A stretch of DNA of 64,000 bases from Microbacterium invictum (GCF_034421375.1 NZ_CP139779.1:930001-994000); one strand, 5' to 3'; numbered from the stretch's first letter, positions 43,600 through 53,270 are shown. Program-made: numbers and translations. Notes: generated from the sequence alone by a model not told the origin.

Positions 43600-46188
43600 G
43601 TGTCTGAGTTCCTGCATCGTCTCGGCAGTGGGGCGGCGCGTCGCCCGTGGCTCGTCATCTTCGTGTGGGTGACGTTGTTGATCGTCGGCGTGAGCGGCTT
43701 CGCAGTGGGATTCAAAGGGGTCTCCACCAGCTTCGACATCCCTGGGACTGCAGCCGGGGAGGTCGTCGAGGAACTCCAGGAACGCCTGCCGGAGTTCAGC
43801 GGCGGTTCAGGCCTCGTGGTCTACCGAACCGACGACGGCTCGCCGTTCACGGAGGAGCAGCAGGAGGCGATCGCGGCGCTCGCCGACTCGGCGCGGGGCC
43901 TGCGGGACGTGTCCGACGTCGTCGATCCGTTCGCGGCCCAGCAGCAATTGGCTGACCAGACGCAGCAGCTCGACGACGGTCGCGCCCAACTCGATGCCGC
44001 GCGCGCGCAGACGGAGCAGGGGCAGGCGCAGCTCGATGCGGCACTCGCCGATATCGAGGCGGCACAGACCCAGCTCGACGCCGCCCGCTCCCAGATCGAG
44101 TCCGCCCCTTCGCCGGAAGATGCTCGCCAAGCGCAACTGACGCAATTGGACAACCAGCAGTCGCAGCTCGACGCGGCGCGCGCCAAGCTTGATGCCCAGC
44201 AGCAGCAGCTCAGTGAGGCAGCGGCTCAGATCGAAGCGAGCACCCGTGAACTGGAATCCGGCGCCGAGTTGCTCTCCTTCGCGGATGGGGTTCGCACGGT
44301 CTCGGAGGATGGCTCGATCGCCCTCGTGGCCGTGACCTTCGACCTCCCCCGACTCGAATTGCCCGAGGAGTCGAAGCAGGCGGTGATCGCCCATTTCGAA
44401 GATGCGTCGATCGCCCGCGTCGAGGTCGCCTTCTCCTCAGACATCGCGCAGGGGATCCCGGAGATTCTGGGAATCGGAGAGGCGATCGGTGTCGTGATCG
44501 CGGCGATCGTTCTGCTCGTCGTGCTCGGGTCCGTTCTCGCAGCATCCTTCCCGCTCGTCACGGCGATCACGGGAGTGGCGATCGCTGTGCTGGGTGCCTT
44601 GTCGTTCTCCGGGGTGATCCAGATCGCATCGTTCACTCCGGTCCTTGCGATCATGCTCGGCTTGGCGGTCGGGATCGACTACAGCCTCTTCATCCTCTAC
44701 CGACACCGCACACAGCTGATCGGGGGCGCGGGGGTGGCGGAATCCATCGCGCTCGCCAATGGGACTGCGGGGAACGCCGTCGTGTTCGCAGGAGCGACCG
44801 TCGTGGTGGCGTTGCTGGCACTCAACGTCGTCGGCATCCCCTTCCTGGGCCTCATGGGAACCGTGGGGGCTTTCGCGATCCTGATCGCCGTGCTGATGTC
44901 GGTGACGATGACTCCCGCGCTTCTTTCCTTGGCCGGTGTCAGGGTACTGGGCAGGCGTACCCGGGCGAAGATCATCGACCGGGCCGCAGCGCCGGCCCTC
45001 ACTCGTGCGGATGCCGCTCGCGCCTCGGTTCGGCAGATGTCCACCCTGCGCGCGGTCGTGACATCCTTGTTTGCTATCACGGTTCTTCTGGTCCTGGCGA
45101 TACCCGCGCTGTCGATGCGTCTCGGTCTTCCTGACGGTGGCTCTGAGGCGTCGGATTCCACGGCGTACCGCGCGTTCACCTGGACACAGGAAGGATTCGG
45201 TGAGGGGGTGAACGGACCGCTTCTGGTGACCGCCGACCTCCCCGCGGGTCTGGGCGAGGATGGTGTTCAGGCGGCGCAGCTCGCGGTCGCGCGGGAACTC
45301 GCGGCTCAGGACGACGTGGTCGCCGTGGCTCCGATCGGCACCTCGACGGATTCGACCCTCACCGCTTTCCAGGTCGTGCCGGCGGAGGGACCGAACAGCG
45401 AAAGCACGGATCGCCTCGTCCGCGACCTGCGTGATCTTCCGCCGGTGAACGGCGCCATCGAGTTGGGTGTGTCGGGACAGACCGCGATCAACATCGACAT
45501 CTCCGCAGGGTTGGCGCAGGCACTCCCCGGTTACCTCGTCGTGGTGGTGGGTCTGTCTTTCCTCATCATGGTGATGGTCTTCCGCTCACTCCTCGTTCCG
45601 CTGCTCGCAACGGGCGGCTTCATCCTCTCGCTCCTGGCCACGTACGGGGCACTCACCGCCGTCTTCCAGTGGGGCTGGCTCGGGTGGCTGTTCGGTGTGA
45701 CCACGCCCGGACCGGTGCTGAGCTTCCTGCCCGTGATCCTGGTGGGAATCCTTTTCGGGCTGGCGATGGACTACACCCTCTTCCTGACCACGGGGATGCG
45801 CGAGGCGTTCGTTCACGGGGCTTCCGCTCGCGTGGCAGTCGCCCGCGGAGTTCGGGCCGGCAGAACGGTCGTCGTCGCCGCAGCGATCATCATGATCTCG
45901 GTCTTCGGGGGCTTCGTCTCGTCCGAGTCGATACTGGTGAAGGGCTTCGGCTTCGGTCTGGCCGTGGGTGTCCTTCTCGACGCCTTCCTTGTACGCATGC
46001 TCCTCATCCCCGCCGTCATGCACCTGCTGGGGCGTTCCGCCTGGTGGTTACCCCGCTGGCTGGATCGCATCATTCCCGACGTCGACGTCGAGGGTGCGTC
46101 CCTCGAGCGGAGACATCCCCGGACTTCGACGTCACATCCCGTCCACGAGGAGGGGCCTGTCGCCGGGGCACCGACGGTCGCGCCCTGA
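43600..46188 (+). CDS. MMPL / RND family transporter with coiled-coil outer domain
   Basis: The 862-residue protein has the RND layout: helix 1 at about 20-40, an external domain, five helices around 290-440 (with 'GLAVGIDYSLFILYRHRTQL' as the proton-relay segment), a second external domain and six more helices ('LAMDYTLFLTTGMREAF'). Residues about 114-223 form a Gln/Leu/Asp-rich coiled coil. MMPL exporters move lipids, siderophores or drugs. It sits divergent from a TetR gene and has a lower GC content than its neighbours. Confidence 0.9.
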   Translation: MSEFLHRLGSGAARRPWLVIFVWVTLLIVGVSGFAVGFKGVSTSFDIPGTAAGEVVEELQERLPEFSGGSGLVVYRTDDGSPFTEEQQEAIAALADSARGLRDVSDVVDPFAAQQQLADQTQQLDDGRAQLDAARAQTEQGQAQLDAALADIEAAQTQLDAARSQIESAPSPEDARQAQLTQLDNQQSQLDAARAKLDAQQQQLSEAAAQIEASTRELESGAELLSFADGVRTVSEDGSIALVAVTFDLPRLELPEESKQAVIAHFEDASIARVEVAFSSDIAQGIPEILGIGEAIGVVIAAIVLLVVLGSVLAASFPLVTAITGVAIAVLGALSFSGVIQIASFTPVLAIMLGLAVGIDYSLFILYRHRTQLIGGAGVAESIALANGTAGNAVVFAGATVVVALLALNVVGIPFLGLMGTVGAFAILIAVLMSVTMTPALLSLAGVRVLGRRTRAKIIDRAAAPALTRADAARASVRQMSTLRAVVTSLFAITVLLVLAIPALSMRLGLPDGGSEASDSTAYRAFTWTQEGFGEGVNGPLLVTADLPAGLGEDGVQAAQLAVARELAAQDDVVAVAPIGTSTDSTLTAFQVVPAEGPNSESTDRLVRDLRDLPPVNGAIELGVSGQTAINIDISAGLAQALPGYLVVVVGLSFLIMVMVFRSLLVPLLATGGFILSLLATYGALTAVFQWGWLGWLFGVTTPGPVLSFLPVILVGILFGLAMDYTLFLTTGMREAFVHGASARVAVARGVRAGRTVVVAAAIIMISVFGGFVSSESILVKGFGFGLAVGVLLDAFLVRMLLIPAVMHLLGRSAWWLPRWLDRIIPDVDVEGASLERRHPRTSTSHPVHEEGPVAGAPTVAP

Positions 46189-46216
46189 CGCGCCGGAGCA
46201 GGCCTAGCGTGGAGGC

Positions 46217-46711
46217 GTGGACCACCTGACCTATGCCGAGGTTGGCGCGACGGCCGGCGAGCTGCCCGCGGGCTACCATCACACCCGCATGCGGCGGGTC
46301 GTCGGGCACGGGCGGACCGACTTCGAGCGCGCGGCCGACCTCCTCCTCGCCGGGGAGGTGCAGCGCCGAGCGGGTGCGGACGTCCGGATGTCAGAGACGC
46401 CGCTGCGTGAAGGGACACGCGTCGAGATGCGGCTGCGACTCGGCCCGTTCGTCTTCCGGATCCCGTGCCTGGTGGTGTGGGCCGAACGCACGGGCGAAGC
46501 CTGCGGGTTCGCCTACGGGACGCTGCCCGGGCACCCCGAGCGCGGCGAGGAGCGATTCGAACTCCACCTCGACCCGTCGGGCGACGTCGTCTTCACGATC
46601 GTCGCGTTCTCGCGCCCGGGTCGCTGGTTCACGCGGCTGGGCGGACCGGTGGCGCGCCGGTTCCAGGCGCACATGACGCGTCGCTATCTCGCGGCGCTCG
46701 TCAATCGGTGA
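46217..46711 (+). CDS. DUF1990 family protein
   Basis: The 164-residue protein has 'DHLTYAEVGAT', 'PAGYHHTRMRRVVGHGRTDF', 'CGFAYGTLPGHPERGEERF' and 'FSRPGRWFTRLGGPVARRFQ', the conserved blocks of DUF1990. The fold is thought to be SRPBCC-like; the function is unknown. GTG lies six bases after TAGCGT (46205-46210), so it is probably leaderless. Confidence 0.93.
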   Translation: MDHLTYAEVGATAGELPAGYHHTRMRRVVGHGRTDFERAADLLLAGEVQRRAGADVRMSETPLREGTRVEMRLRLGPFVFRIPCLVVWAERTGEACGFAYGTLPGHPERGEERFELHLDPSGDVVFTIVAFSRPGRWFTRLGGPVARRFQAHMTRRYLAALVNR

Positions 46712-46803
46712 CGCAGTGCCGCCCCGAGCCCCTGGATGACCTGATCGAGGCCGGTCGCCGATTCGCCGTTGTCACGCGAGACGCGATAATCCATGATGAG
46801 CGG

Positions 46804-48456
46804 GTGAACACGACCTCTGACGCCGGCTCGCTGACGCGCCGCACTCTCCTTGCGGGCGGAGGGGTCATCGCCCTCACCGCAGTTCTCGCCTCGTGCTTCC
46901 CGGCCGGTCCGTCCCAACCATCGGCGTCGGCCTCGCCGAGCCCCTCGGCCTCGCCCGGTGGAGGCGGTACCGCAGCTCCGGCCGCCGCAGAGCTCACCGA
47001 CGAGCTGATCGCGACGTTCGACGCCGCGGTCATCCAGGCGTTCGAGGACTTCGGTCTGGTCGGCGCGGCAGTGGCGCTGTTCCAGGGCGACGAGATCGTC
47101 TACAACAAGGGTTTCGGTCGGCGCGACCTGTCGACGGGTGAGAGCGTGACCCCGAACACGCGATTCCGCATCGGCTCCAACACGAAGTCCATGACGTCGC
47201 TGCTCATCGCGAAGTACGTCGATGACGGGCTCGTGACCTGGGACACGAGAATCGTCGATCTCTGGCCGGACTTCGTCGCCCCGACGCCGGAGTTGACGGA
47301 GTCGCTCACTCTTCACCGGCTTCTGGGCATGGGGTCGGGGCTGGCCGAACCCGAGACGATCGAGTTCTTCGCCTCGGGAGGCGGCGTGGACGCTGAGCAG
47401 CTCCTGCGCACCATCCCGTACCTGGAAGTCATCTCGACCACCTACGACGACACCTACGCATACAACAACACGCTGGTCGCCGCCGCGCCCTACCTCATCA
47501 TGCTTGCCGATGGAACCGACCCGTCGGAGCTCGAGGAGCGCTATGCGCGGGACATCGCCGACCTCGTCTTCACGCCCATCGGCATGGATGACGCCGTCTT
47601 CGCGTCGGACCCGCGGCCGTACGGCGGCGAGTTCGCCACGGGCTATCAGCGCGATCTGGAGCAGAATGCCGAGCGCTCGCCGTTCGTCAGCATCGGCGGC
47701 TACGGGCCGGCAGGCATGGTGATGGCCAGCTCTACCGACATGGCGCGGTATCTCATCACGCAGTCGAAATCCGGGGTGGCTCCGGACGGCACCGTGGTCG
47801 CGTCGGCCGAGAACGTCGATCGCACCCATCAGCCCGGCGTCGTCGTCCCTCCTGATGCGCAGAACGCGTTGCCGTCGCTTCTGCTGGCGGACACCGCCAG
47901 CACGAACTACGCGTTGGGATGGTTCGATGAGATCTTCAACGACGGTCAGCGCATGCTGTGGCACGCGGGCGGCATCGACGGCTTCGGGTCGCTGATGGGG
48001 TTCCTTCCCGAAGAGGGGATCGGTTTCGTCGCGCTGACGAACTATGAACCGAACATCGGCGGCCTGTTCAACTTCTCGGTGCAGTCCTCATTCCTCGACA
48101 TGCTGTTCGGACTCAACGCCGATCTGCCCGCCACTCTCGCCACCGTCCCTGCCACGCTGCGCGAGAGTCAGAGTGAGGTGGTCGCGTCGACCACCGCCGT
48201 CGACGAGGGAGCCACGGAGCCCTTTCTCGGTCTGTACTCCGACGGTTTCGAGCTCGCTCGCGGTGGTGAGGAGTTGGAACTGCGTCACGACATCCGACGC
48301 ATGCGACTTCGTGCGACCGGTCCGGACGAATTCGTCATCATGAACGGACCGAGCGCGGTGAGCGGAAGAAGCGTCGCACTGTCGACGGATGCCGGTGGCT
48401 CGCGTCAGATGACGATCGACGGATTCCCGGCGGTGACGTGGTTGTCGGGAGACTGA
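46804..48456 (+). CDS. Serine hydrolase lipoprotein, class C beta-lactamase fold
   Basis: The 550-residue protein has a Tat-type lipoprotein signal: 'TRRTLLAGG' with twin Arg at 12-13 and lipobox Cys31 in 'LASC'. A Pro/Ser-rich linker leads to a beta-lactamase-family domain with catalytic Ser125 in 'SNTK', a Tyr-x-Asn equivalent in 'YAYNN' and 'HAGG' as the third motif. A C-terminal domain of about 130 residues follows. It is likely a lipid-anchored peptidase or esterase of the cell envelope, not necessarily an antibiotic-degrading enzyme. Confidence 0.88.
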   Translation: MNTTSDAGSLTRRTLLAGGGVIALTAVLASCFPAGPSQPSASASPSPSASPGGGGTAAPAAAELTDELIATFDAAVIQAFEDFGLVGAAVALFQGDEIVYNKGFGRRDLSTGESVTPNTRFRIGSNTKSMTSLLIAKYVDDGLVTWDTRIVDLWPDFVAPTPELTESLTLHRLLGMGSGLAEPETIEFFASGGGVDAEQLLRTIPYLEVISTTYDDTYAYNNTLVAAAPYLIMLADGTDPSELEERYARDIADLVFTPIGMDDAVFASDPRPYGGEFATGYQRDLEQNAERSPFVSIGGYGPAGMVMASSTDMARYLITQSKSGVAPDGTVVASAENVDRTHQPGVVVPPDAQNALPSLLLADTASTNYALGWFDEIFNDGQRMLWHAGGIDGFGSLMGFLPEEGIGFVALTNYEPNIGGLFNFSVQSSFLDMLFGLNADLPATLATVPATLRESQSEVVASTTAVDEGATEPFLGLYSDGFELARGGEELELRHDIRRMRLRATGPDEFVIMNGPSAVSGRSVALSTDAGGSRQMTIDGFPAVTWLSGD

Positions 48457-48502
48457 CCCCGCCGTGACGAAGGACTCCTCTCCCGCCGCGCACAATGGTC
48501 GG

Positions 48503-48919
48503 GTGCAGTACGAAATCGACGACGATCCCTCACGAATACAGCCCGATGCGGTGTGGGAGTGGCTGTCGACGGAGGCGTACTGGGGGCGCCAGCGGTCGCG
48601 CGAGGACGTGATGACCCAGATCGCCAACGCCTGGCGGGTCGTCGGGGTGTATCGCGCGGACACGGGGGCGCAGGTCGGCTTCGCGCGCGCGGTGTCGGAC
48701 GGCGTCACCTTCGCCTACCTCGCGGACGTCTTCGTCATCGACGGTCACCGAGGGGACAGCCTGGGGAAGCGCATCTTGCAGCTGATGATCGAGGACGGCC
48801 CGGGACGCGACTTCCGCTGGGTGCTGTTCACGGGTGACGCCCACGGCCTCTACGAGCAGTTCGGATTCAGCGCTCCCGACGCGACCGCGATGGTGCGACC
48901 GGCGCGCTCCCCGTCCTGA
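48503..48919 (+). CDS. GNAT family N-acetyltransferase
   Basis: The 138-residue protein starts 'VQYEIDDDPSRIQPDAVWEW' and has 'VGFARAVSDGVTFAYLADVF', 'VIDGHRGDSLGKRI' and 'LYEQFGF', typical of a common GNAT subfamily. GTG 48503 lies six bases after CACAAT and fits family starts; GTG 48464 would add 13 residues. The usual acceptor is unknown. Confidence 0.9.
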   Translation: MQYEIDDDPSRIQPDAVWEWLSTEAYWGRQRSREDVMTQIANAWRVVGVYRADTGAQVGFARAVSDGVTFAYLADVFVIDGHRGDSLGKRILQLMIEDGPGRDFRWVLFTGDAHGLYEQFGFSAPDATAMVRPARSPS

Positions 48920-49011
48920 CGGAAGCGCGAGTAGCAGGTCACCCTCGGGGGGCCCGCTCAGACAGCGGATGCCGACGGAGAGCTGGTGATCGAGCGGGAT
49001 CCACCCGCCTC

Positions 49012-49941
49012 TCACGTCGCGAAGACGTGCAACCCGAGATCGTCACTGAGGATCTCGCTGGCGATCCGTCCGCGGACGCTCGTTCCCTGTGCATCGAGCG
49101 GCGGACTCAGCACCGCGGCCCCCAGCATCCGTGGGGCGGCGAGCACGAGGGCCCCCGAGACGCTCGATTTGGCGGGGACGCCGACGCGTCGCATCCATGT
49201 TCCCGATCCGTCGTAGACCCCGCACGTCGCCATCACCGAGATGACGTCGCGCGCGACCGGCGCGGGGATGACGCGCTCGCCCGTCACCGGGTTCACTCCG
49301 CCGAAGGCGAGGGTCGCTCCCATCACGGCGAGGGCTTCGACGTCGACCAGCACGGCGCATGCCCGCCCGTAGGCCTCCACGGCGTCGTCGGCGCTGACGT
49401 GGAGGGCGTCCTCGGCGCGCATCAGGTGCGCAAGCGCGTGGTTGCGCTCGCCGTGCTCGCGCTCTTCTTCGGCGGTGCGTTCGTCGATCGCCAGCGACCG
49501 CCCGGCGAACGCCGAGAGCCCACGGAGGATGCGGTCGGTCCGACCCTCGACGTCGCCGCCGTCGACGAGGGAGGCGGTGAGCAGCGCGCCCGCGTTGACC
49601 ATCGGGTTGGGCGGACGGCCGGTACCGCTTTCGAGCTTGATGGCGTCGAACGCTTCGCCTGTCGGCTCGATGCCGACCCGGTGCAGCGCCTCGCCGTCAG
49701 TGTCGAGGAGGGCCAAAGCGAAGAGGAAGGGCTTCACCGACGACTGCATCGTGAAGGCCATGTCGGAGTCGTCGCTGCCGCTCACGGTCCCGTCTCTCAG
49801 AGCGAGAGCGATCGCGCACCGAGCCGGGTCGGCCTCAGCGAGGCTCGGAATGCTGTCGTCGACGGTTCCGTCGGCGTGGGGGAGGAGCCGTCGGCGCAGC
49901 GCGTCGAGGTCGTACACGCTCGGGTCTGCGGTGGCGGTCAT
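49012..49941 (-). CDS. glsA: Glutaminase
   Basis: The 309-residue protein belongs to the glutaminase A family with serine-hydrolase-like fold: 'FTMQSSVKPFLFALAL' holds the catalytic Ser-x-x-Lys, and 'GRPPNPMVNAGALLTASLVD' and 'RMRRVGVPAKSSVSG'-type blocks follow ('WMRRVGVPAKSSVSGAL'). It hydrolyses glutamine to glutamate and ammonia in the cytosol. Length fits GlsA. It is followed downstream on the same strand by no gene, and preceded by a methyltransferase gene on the same strand. Confidence 0.93.
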   Translation of the reverse strand: MTATADPSVYDLDALRRRLLPHADGTVDDSIPSLAEADPARCAIALALRDGTVSGSDDSDMAFTMQSSVKPFLFALALLDTDGEALHRVGIEPTGEAFDAIKLESGTGRPPNPMVNAGALLTASLVDGGDVEGRTDRILRGLSAFAGRSLAIDERTAEEEREHGERNHALAHLMRAEDALHVSADDAVEAYGRACAVLVDVEALAVMGATLAFGGVNPVTGERVIPAPVARDVISVMATCGVYDGSGTWMRRVGVPAKSSVSGALVLAAPRMLGAAVLSPPLDAQGTSVRGRIASEILSDDLGLHVFAT

Positions 49942-49953
49942 GGTTCGACCCTG

Positions 49954-50607
49954 TCACGGTTCGACCTGCGCCAAGACGAAACCCTGAGGGAGCTTCTCCC
50001 GGCGGCGAGGTCCCCGGTCGAGGCTGATGTCGATCGAGAATCCCACCGCGCGAAGGGCTCCCGCGACCGTTGACGTGTCGTGCAGGTAGGCGAGAAGGTC
50101 GACGTCGTGTCCGTACGCGCGGGGCCGCCTGCGCTCCCCGCTGCCCGACTGAAACCCGAGGAGTACGAGGCCACCCTCCCTGAGCACGCGACGGAACTCC
50201 CGGAAGAGATCGGCGAGGTCGGCGGGCGGAGTGTGGATGATCGAATACCAGGCGAGGATGCCGTCGAGGGCGCCGTCGGGGAGCGGGAGAGCCGAGCAGT
50301 CCGCCTCGATGAACTGCACGTCCGGGTGGGCGGCCCGGGCATGCTCCAGCATGGCGGGCGACAGGTCGACACCGACTGGGGACACCCGCGGATTCAGCGA
50401 CCGAAGCAGTCCGATCAGCCTGCCCGTCCCGCAGCCGGCATCCAGAATCGTCACAGACGGCTCGCCATCGGAAAGTCTCTCCACGAAATCGACGATCATG
50501 GCCCGATCGATCTGCGGCTCGAAGCGGTCATAGGCGACGAGGCGCGCATAGGAGTCCGCGACCGTCTCATAGAGCAAGCGCGTGCGCGCGGTGAGAGCGG
50601 GATCCAC
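49954..50607 (-). CDS. Class I SAM-dependent methyltransferase
   Basis: The 217-residue protein has SAM motif I 'TILDAGCGTGRLIGLL', then 'VGVDLSPAMLEHARAAHPD', 'IEADCSALPLPDG' and 'LDGILAWYSIIHTP' (motif IV region). The substrate is unknown. GTG 50607 lies six bases after TAGATT (complement of 50614-50619), so the message is probably leaderless. The glutaminase gene starts 12 bases after its stop and may be co-transcribed. Confidence 0.9.
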   Translation of the reverse strand: MDPALTARTRLLYETVADSYARLVAYDRFEPQIDRAMIVDFVERLSDGEPSVTILDAGCGTGRLIGLLRSLNPRVSPVGVDLSPAMLEHARAAHPDVQFIEADCSALPLPDGALDGILAWYSIIHTPPADLADLFREFRRVLREGGLVLLGFQSGSGERRRPRAYGHDVDLLAYLHDTSTVAGALRAVGFSIDISLDRGPRRREKLPQGFVLAQVEP

Positions 50608-50730
50608 CCGACGAATCTATCCAGGCGGGTGATCCCGTGCCGGCAGACGGCACGCCCGGGGTTGTCAACCCCATCGGATGCGGCGCGCGCAAGGTGGACG
50701 CTGGGGAGGACCGACAGGAAGGCGCCCATC

Positions 50731-51003
50731 ATGGAGCACGAATCGCACGGCCACGACGCTCTCGCCGCCGAAGACGAGGGCTACGAGGGACCGGACATCG
50801 AAGTGCCGCTGGGGGACGACGAGCCTCCCTCCGCGGAGTCGACAGCGAACGCGACACGTTCTGACAGCTCGGAGGGCGACGAGAAGGCCGGCGGGCTGGG
50901 GCAGGACGGCACGATCCCGGACGAGCCGGACGGTGTGGCCGCCGGGCACACGGGGGAGCGGTCGAGCTTCGAGCCGGAGGAGGACGAGCAGGCGCAGGCC
51001 TGA
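50731..51003 (+). CDS. Small acidic hypothetical protein
   Basis: The 90-residue protein is strongly acidic and Gly/Ser-rich ('AAEDEGYEGPDIEVPLGDDE', 'EDEQAQA'), with no hydrophobic core, so it is probably disordered. GACAGGAAGG lies eight bases before ATG 50731. It resembles the two acidic proteins at 21142-21698 in composition only. No domain is recognised. Confidence 0.65.
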   Translation: MEHESHGHDALAAEDEGYEGPDIEVPLGDDEPPSAESTANATRSDSSEGDEKAGGLGQDGTIPDEPDGVAAGHTGERSSFEPEEDEQAQA

Positions 51004-51060
51004 ACGGTGCGGCGGGAGCGCATGTCGTCGGTGCTCACCGCGGTGTGTGATCCTGGCGGG

Positions 51061-51956
51061 ATGCCGCTTGTCTTGCCTGACGCGCTGGTGCCTGTGGTCC
51101 TGCGACTGATGCGCGCCAATCGCACCTTCGTGACGGCCGAGGGTGCGAGGAGGCGCATCCGCGAGCGCGAGTTGCGCCCGAAACCGTTCGGGCCGCCGTC
51201 ACGCCTGCGACCCGGCATCCGCGTCGAGGTGGACCATGTCGACGGCTGGCCGGTGTACACGATCCTGCCGCCGCAGGTGGGTGGGGCCGTCGTCTACGTG
51301 CACGGCGGCGGATGGGTCAACGAGATCGCGCCCCAGCACTGGCATCTCGCGGCGGAGATCGCCGCCGAGGCTTCCATGGCGGTCGCGGTTCCGATCTACC
51401 CGCTGATTCCGTTCGGCCACGCGCTCGAGGCTCGCGACAAGACTGCCGCGCTCGTCAGCAGGAGTATCGACCGATGGGGCACGACCTTCCTCGCCGGTGA
51501 CTCGGCGGGCGGGCAGATCGCCCTGTCCACGGCGCTCGCCCTTCGAGACGCCGGGGTGGTGCTTCCCCGCACCATCCTGATCTCTCCTGCCCTGGATCTG
51601 ACCTGGAGCAACCCCCGCATCCCTGCCGTCCAGCCGACCGATCCCTGGCTTGCGACCCCGGGAGGCAAGGTCCTCGCCGAGCACTGGCGCGGCGACCTCG
51701 ACCTTCTCGATCCCGCGGTCAGCCCTCTGTTCGGGGACCTGACGGAACTGGGTCCGATCACCGTCTTCACCGGGACGCGCGACGTACTGAATCCGGACGC
51801 GCACGTCCTGGCGGAGAAAGCCCGCACGGCAGGCGTGCCGCTCGAGCTCTGCGAGGTCGCCGGGCAGGTGCACGTCTATCCGCTGCTTCCCACGCGTACC
51901 GGACGCGACGCGCAGCGGCAGATCGTCGAGCGGCTGCGATCGGCGACCCCGCCTGA
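51061..51956 (+). CDS. Alpha/beta hydrolase (steryl acetyl hydrolase type), 3' end disturbed
   Basis: The protein has 'YVHGGGWVNEI' (oxyanion HGGG), Ser in 'GDSAGGQIAL', Asp in 'GTRDVLNPDA' and His in 'GQVHVYPLLP', typical of hormone-sensitive-lipase-like hydrolases of about 300 residues. In this frame, however, no stop occurs until 53226, through the antisense of the sigma factor gene. A TGA in the -1 frame at 51954-51956, inside a terminator-like hairpin, is probably the ancestral stop, so a one-base loss near the 3' end is likely. ATG 51061 is the favoured start. Confidence 0.75.
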
Positions 51957-51967
51957 GCGGCGGGGTC
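51945..51967. terminator. Hairpin at the 3' end of the hydrolase gene
   Basis: GACCCCGCC (51945-51953) and GGCGGGGTC (51959-51967) form a perfect nine-bp stem with loop TGAGC. It lies 21 bases beyond the sigma factor stop on the other strand, so it can serve both convergent genes. Confidence 0.65.
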
Positions 51968-51987
51968 GAGTGCGAGCTCTCAGCGGG

Positions 51988-53256
51988 CTACGGCAGCCCG
52001 CCCGCGCGATCTATCCGCGCCTCGAGCAGGCGCCGCTCGGCGTCGTTGGCCGTGAGTTCGAGGGCGCTCAGGTCCTCGGCCATCGCCGCATCGCGCTCGC
52101 CGAGCTGCCGGAGCATCCGCGCGCGCACGGCGTGCCAGAGGTGGTATCCGCTGAGGGCGTATCCGAGCGCATCCACCGCGTCCAGTGCCGCCTGCGGTCC
52201 GTCGACTTCGGCAAGCGCCACCGCACGATTGAGTCGCACGACCGGCGAGTGGTCGTAGGCCAGCAGCATGTCGTACAGCGTCAGCACCTGTGGCCAGTCG
52301 GTGCCTTCACCATCGCGGGTGTCGGAATGGCAGGCGGCGATCGCGGCATGCAGCTGCCAGCGCCCCGGGCGGCGGAGCATCGCCGCCGTCTCGAGCACCG
52401 ACTGCGCCTCGGCGATCAGCCGACGATCCCACCGCGCTCGGTCCTGATCGGCGAGCAGGATGAGTTCACCATCGACGGCGCGCGCGCCTTCTCGCGCTCG
52501 ATGGAACAGCAGCAGAGCGAGCAAACCCTGTGCCTCGGCCTCGCGCGGCAGCTCGTGTGCCACGACACGCGCGAGCCAGAGCGCGTCGTCCGCGAGATCA
52601 CGGTCGGCGGCAGCGTCGCCACCGGCGACGAGATGGGCTTCGCTGTACATCACCGATATGACGGTCAGGACGATATCCAGTCGCTCCGCACGCTCCGAGC
52701 CCTCGGGAATCCGAAGCGGGATGCCGGTGGCACCGATCTTCCGCTTGGCTCGCACGATGCGCTGCGCCACCGTCGGTTCGGGGGCCAGCGTCGCTCGGGC
52801 GATCTGAGCGGTCGTGAGGCCGCAGATCGCCCGGAGTGTGAGAGCGAGCTGCGCGTCCGGCGAGATGGCGGGGTGACAGCAGCCGAACAGCAGCGGCAAC
52901 CGCTCGTCGGGCTCTCCGATTCTCGCGTCCTCGCGCGGCGCTGTCAGGGTCGGATCGGCGAGCTGGGCGAGCTTTTCGCGGTACCGCTTCTCTCGTCGCA
53001 AGCGGTCGAGCGCATTGTGCCGAGCCGCTTGTGTCAGCCATCCACCGGGGTTGGGCGGAACCCCGCGCGCACGCCACTGACGAATGGCTTCCTCGACCGC
53101 CTCGGCGACCGACTCCTCTGCCAGATCGAGGTTTCCGAGCCAGTTCGTGAGGGCCGCGACGATGCGCGCGGACTCCTCTCGGATAACTCTCGCCAGCGGC
53201 TGATCGGATGCCGCGGCGCGGTGTGACTCCCCCGCCGCGGCATCCTCATCGTTCAC
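51988..53256 (-). CDS. ECF42-like RNA polymerase sigma factor with long C-terminal extension
   Basis: The 422-residue protein has sigma region 2 ('DLAEESVAEAVEEAIRQW', 'NPGGWLTQAARHNALDRLRR') and region 4 ('CGLTTAQIARATLAPEPTVA', 'QRIVRAKRKI'). A helical extension of about 200 residues follows ('LYDMLLAYDHSPVVRLNRAV'). This layout, and the two YciI genes directly upstream, match the ECF42 group. It starts 14 bases after the nearer YciI gene and is last in the operon. Two ECF-type promoters lie before the YciI genes. Confidence 0.9.
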   Translation of the reverse strand: MNDEDAAAGESHRAAASDQPLARVIREESARIVAALTNWLGNLDLAEESVAEAVEEAIRQWRARGVPPNPGGWLTQAARHNALDRLRREKRYREKLAQLADPTLTAPREDARIGEPDERLPLLFGCCHPAISPDAQLALTLRAICGLTTAQIARATLAPEPTVAQRIVRAKRKIGATGIPLRIPEGSERAERLDIVLTVISVMYSEAHLVAGGDAAADRDLADDALWLARVVAHELPREAEAQGLLALLLFHRAREGARAVDGELILLADQDRARWDRRLIAEAQSVLETAAMLRRPGRWQLHAAIAACHSDTRDGEGTDWPQVLTLYDMLLAYDHSPVVRLNRAVALAEVDGPQAALDAVDALGYALSGYHLWHAVRARMLRQLGERDAAMAEDLSALELTANDAERRLLEARIDRAGGLP

Positions 53257-53270
53257 GAATTCTGCAGCCC

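Noticed and set aside
46465..46803. N-terminal extension of the serine hydrolase frame
   Set aside because: It overlaps the DUF1990 gene, and a Tat-lipoprotein signal begins properly at GTG 46804.
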